Shown piece after piece: positions 62,083 to 64,000 of a stretch of 64,000 bases of DNA. Source of the DNA: Alphaproteobacteria bacterium (lineage in GTDB: Bacteria > Pseudomonadota > Alphaproteobacteria > UBA8366 > Aestuariispiraceae); the NCBI GenBank assembly GCA_030065235.1, contig JASJDC010000003.1, positions 1 to 64,000 on the forward strand, given 5' to 3'. Made by a program: the position numbers and the translations under genes. Each line of letters starts with the position of its first letter. The first letter of the stretch is position 1. Under the pieces are notes generated by a model. That model had not been told where the DNA came from. It was given only the letters and a program-made list of their open reading frames with translations, and did not search any database.

Positions 62083-63525
62083 ATGTACGAAAAAGAAAAG
62101 GACCTGATCGACGCCTACCTACGGGGTACTGTGAGCCGACGGAGTTTGATCCGGGGGCTTGGCGCCATGGGCGTCACCGCGGCGACGGCCGGGGTGCTGC
62201 TCAACGCCTCTGCGACCCGCGCGCTCGCGCAAAACGGATTCGATTGGAAAAGGCACTCAGGCACGACTGTCAATCTGCTCTTGAACAAGCATCCCTATGC
62301 CGACGCGCTGATCGCGAACCTTGATAATTTCAAGGAACTGACCGGGATGGATGTCCAATATGACGTGTTCCCGGAAGATGTCTATTTTGACAAGGTCACG
62401 GCCGCGCTGTCATCCGGCTCCAGCGAGTACGACGCCTTCATGACCGGCGCCTACATGACCTGGACCTATGGACCGGCGGGCTGGATCGACGACTTGAGCG
62501 AGTATATCCAGGACGAGTCGCGGACCAACCCAGATTATAATTGGGAAGACGTGCTGGAAGGGGTGCGCAAGTCCTGCGCCTGGAACGGCCAGCCCGGCGG
62601 GGCGCTGGGGTCGGACGACGCCAAGCAATGGTGCATCCCGCTTGCCTATGAGCAGAACAATCTGACCTATAATAAGCGTGTCTTCGATGCGGCCGGCCTG
62701 TCGGTGCCGACCAATATCGATGAGTTGGTCGATACGGCGGCGGCGGCCAAGGCGGCCATGAATGGCGGTTATGGCATCGGCGTGCGCGGCTCGCGCTCTT
62801 GGGCCACCATCCATCCGGGCTTCCTGTCGGGCTATGCAAGCTTCGGCCAGAAGGACCTCAACGTCTCGGACGACGGCCGTCTGTCCGCGGCGATGAATAC
62901 GGATGTCTCGAAGGACTACCACGCCAAGTGGGTGAAGATGATCCAGGATTCGGGCGCGCCCGACTGGTCGACTCACACCTGGTACCAGGTTGGCACCGAT
63001 GTCGGCGCCGGCAAGTCGGCCATGATGTTCGACGCCGACATTCTCGGCTACTTCATGAATGGCGGCACGGCGGAAGCCGGCAATCTCGCCTTCGCGCCGT
63101 TCGCCGCGAACCCGGCGGCCAGCGCGCCGTCCCCGAATATCTGGATTTGGGCGATGTCCATGTCGTCCTCTTCCCGGAATAAGGACGCCGCGTGGCACTT
63201 CCTGCAGTGGGTCACCGGGCCGGAGCATGGCCTGTTCGGCGCACGCGAAATGGATCTGGTGAACCCGGCGCGCTCCAGCGTCTGGGCCGACGGGGCGTTC
63301 CGTGACAAACTGGCGGGGTCCTATCCGGGTTATGTTGAGATGCATGACGTTTCGGCCCCGGGTGCGTCGATCAAATTCACCGCGCAGCCGTTGTTCTTCG
63401 ACCTCACCACCGAATGGGCGGCGACGCTTCAGAAGATGGTGGCGAATGAAGTGCCCGTCGACGAGGGTCTGGACCAACTGGCCGAGAGTGTCGACGCGCA
63501 GCTCAAGGATGCTGGGCTGGGTTGA
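62083..63525 (+). CDS. ABC transporter extracellular solute-binding protein (family 1, Tat-exported)
   Basis: 480 residues. The ATG at 62083 has GGGAGG upstream. N-terminus MYEKEKDLIDAYLRGTVSRRSLIRGLGAMGVTAATAG contains a twin-Arg signal; cleavage is likely after RALA. The mature part is a sugar-type binding protein: TVNLLLNKHPYADALIANLDNFKELTGMDVQYDVFPEDVYFDKV, AFMTGAYMTWTYGPAGWIDDLSEYI, and the C-terminal TTEWAATLQKMVANEVPVDEGLDQLAE. Sugar or sugar-alcohol uptake is likely; the ligand is not readable. Confidence 0.92.
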   Translation: MYEKEKDLIDAYLRGTVSRRSLIRGLGAMGVTAATAGVLLNASATRALAQNGFDWKRHSGTTVNLLLNKHPYADALIANLDNFKELTGMDVQYDVFPEDVYFDKVTAALSSGSSEYDAFMTGAYMTWTYGPAGWIDDLSEYIQDESRTNPDYNWEDVLEGVRKSCAWNGQPGGALGSDDAKQWCIPLAYEQNNLTYNKRVFDAAGLSVPTNIDELVDTAAAAKAAMNGGYGIGVRGSRSWATIHPGFLSGYASFGQKDLNVSDDGRLSAAMNTDVSKDYHAKWVKMIQDSGAPDWSTHTWYQVGTDVGAGKSAMMFDADILGYFMNGGTAEAGNLAFAPFAANPAASAPSPNIWIWAMSMSSSSRNKDAAWHFLQWVTGPEHGLFGAREMDLVNPARSSVWADGAFRDKLAGSYPGYVEMHDVSAPGASIKFTAQPLFFDLTTEWAATLQKMVANEVPVDEGLDQLAESVDAQLKDAGLG

Positions 63526-63536
63526 GTGCGATTATC

Positions 63537-63561
63537 GGGCGCCCGCCCCGTGCGGGCGCCC
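63537..63561 (+). terminator. Hairpin between binding-protein and permease genes
   Basis: GGGCGCCCGC (63537-63546) pairs with GCGGGCGCCC (63552-63561) around CCCGT, a perfect 10-bp stem starting 11 bp after the binding-protein stop. No T-run follows. Such hairpins after binding-protein genes commonly protect the upstream mRNA and lower expression of the permeases. Confidence 0.75.
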
Positions 63562-63631
63562 GCTTCGCTCTAAATTCTCGTAATACGTGTGACGCTGGGA
63601 CGCACCGCTTCGAACAAGCGGGACAGAGACC

Positions 63632-64000
63632 ATGTCTGACACCGCCATTCCCGCCAGGACGAGGCGCTTTCGCATCAGCCGGAAGGCGTTGCCCTATGTG
63701 CTCAGCCTGCCGGCGCTCTTGGTCTGCATCGCCATTCTGATCCCGTTCTTCACGGCGGTCGCCTACTCGTTGCAGCGATACCGGCTATCGCAACCATGGG
63801 CGCGGCGCTGGAACTGGGGCGAGAATTACTGGGACTTCCTCTTTGACCCGTCCTTCTGGAACACGCTTCAGGTCTCTTTGACCTACGCGTTCCTGACCGT
63901 CGGGATAGAGCTGTTATTGGGACTCGGCATAGCCCTGCTGCTGCAGAAACGCACGCGCTTCAACAACTTCGTGTCGATCATGCTGTTGATGCCGCTGATG
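63632..64000 (+). CDS. Sugar ABC transporter permease, N-terminal part
   Basis: 123 codons to the window end, starting MSDTAIPARTRRFRISRKALPYVLSLPALLVCIAILIPFF. Helix 1 is about 18-45, and further helices follow the periplasmic NYWDFLFDPSFWNTLQVSLTYAF, the normal beginning of the permease domain in MalF-type proteins. LGLGIALLLQKRTRFNNFVSIMLLMPLM continues past the end. It is truncated by the window, so the EAA loop is not visible. Confidence 0.92.
   Translation, partial: MSDTAIPARTRRFRISRKALPYVLSLPALLVCIAILIPFFTAVAYSLQRYRLSQPWARRWNWGENYWDFLFDPSFWNTLQVSLTYAFLTVGIELLLGLGIALLLQKRTRFNNFVSIMLLMPLM

Overview
The window comes from a GC-rich alphaproteobacterium; the order cannot be fixed from sequence alone. 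Lineage markers visible here include an NDUFA12-type complex I accessory subunit, DUF2155 and DUF2948 proteins, murA followed by DUF2948, the run NDUFA12 - mlaD - DUF2155 - aroQ - accB - accC - aat, a class II B12-dependent ribonucleotide reductase as the RNR gene, and a gamma-glutamyl putrescine pathway. Most of the window is ordinary chromosome. No insertion sequence, CRISPR array or rRNA operon was seen.

Layout. 1-640: the 3' part of a PfkB sugar kinase behind a 249-bp near-perfect palindrome at the very start of the window, probably a fold-back artefact. 657-5401: a lower-GC minus-strand cassette encoding a short peptide ending in aromatic-x-Asn triplets, an overlapping GrrM-type radical SAM/SPASM enzyme, and an overlapping, unrecognised membrane-anchored protein of about 1115 residues. 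This looks like a cyclophane (triceptide) RiPP locus with an unusual large partner, and it is the best candidate for an undescribed system. 6241-13117: tRNA-Thr, dcd, murA, DUF2948, DUF533 and a P2-type ATPase. 13260-15558: homogentisate dioxygenase and fumarylacetoacetate hydrolase behind an 18-bp palindromic operator. 15645-22480: spermidine synthase, an FAD oxidoreductase, a GntP permease, a patatin, a TerB protein and an EamA exporter.

22578-33622: a putrescine/agmatine island with two divergent glutamine-synthetase-like ligases, a PuuB-like oxidase, a class III aminotransferase, RidA, a PotFGHI-type ABC importer and an agmatinase-family ureohydrolase. Together they can import a polyamine, glutamylate it, oxidise it and transaminate it. 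33633-34316: a VapBC module with an operator-like inverted repeat. 34332-43278: nitroreductase, rhomboid protease, acyl-CoA ligase, AhpD-like protein, AbrB-type membrane protein and nrdJ, the last with a tandem pair of NrdR-box-like sites.

43622-48773: complex I accessory subunit, two MlaD proteins, DUF2155, aroQ, accBC and aat. 48899-53625: S9 peptidase, CinA-like protein, three small membrane proteins and an orphan pstB. 53808-54124: tRNA-Leu(UAA) interrupted by a 229-nt group I intron. 54229-55674: a membrane protein with 14 exact 12-residue FGDGxVSF repeats. 55778-60675: AcuI-like oxidoreductase, HEAT-like protein, a WYL regulator/VOC operon with a strong operator palindrome, DUF3422, a small acidic protein and SlyX. 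61095-64000: the start of a sugar-type ABC operon (SorC regulator, binding protein, hairpin, truncated permease).
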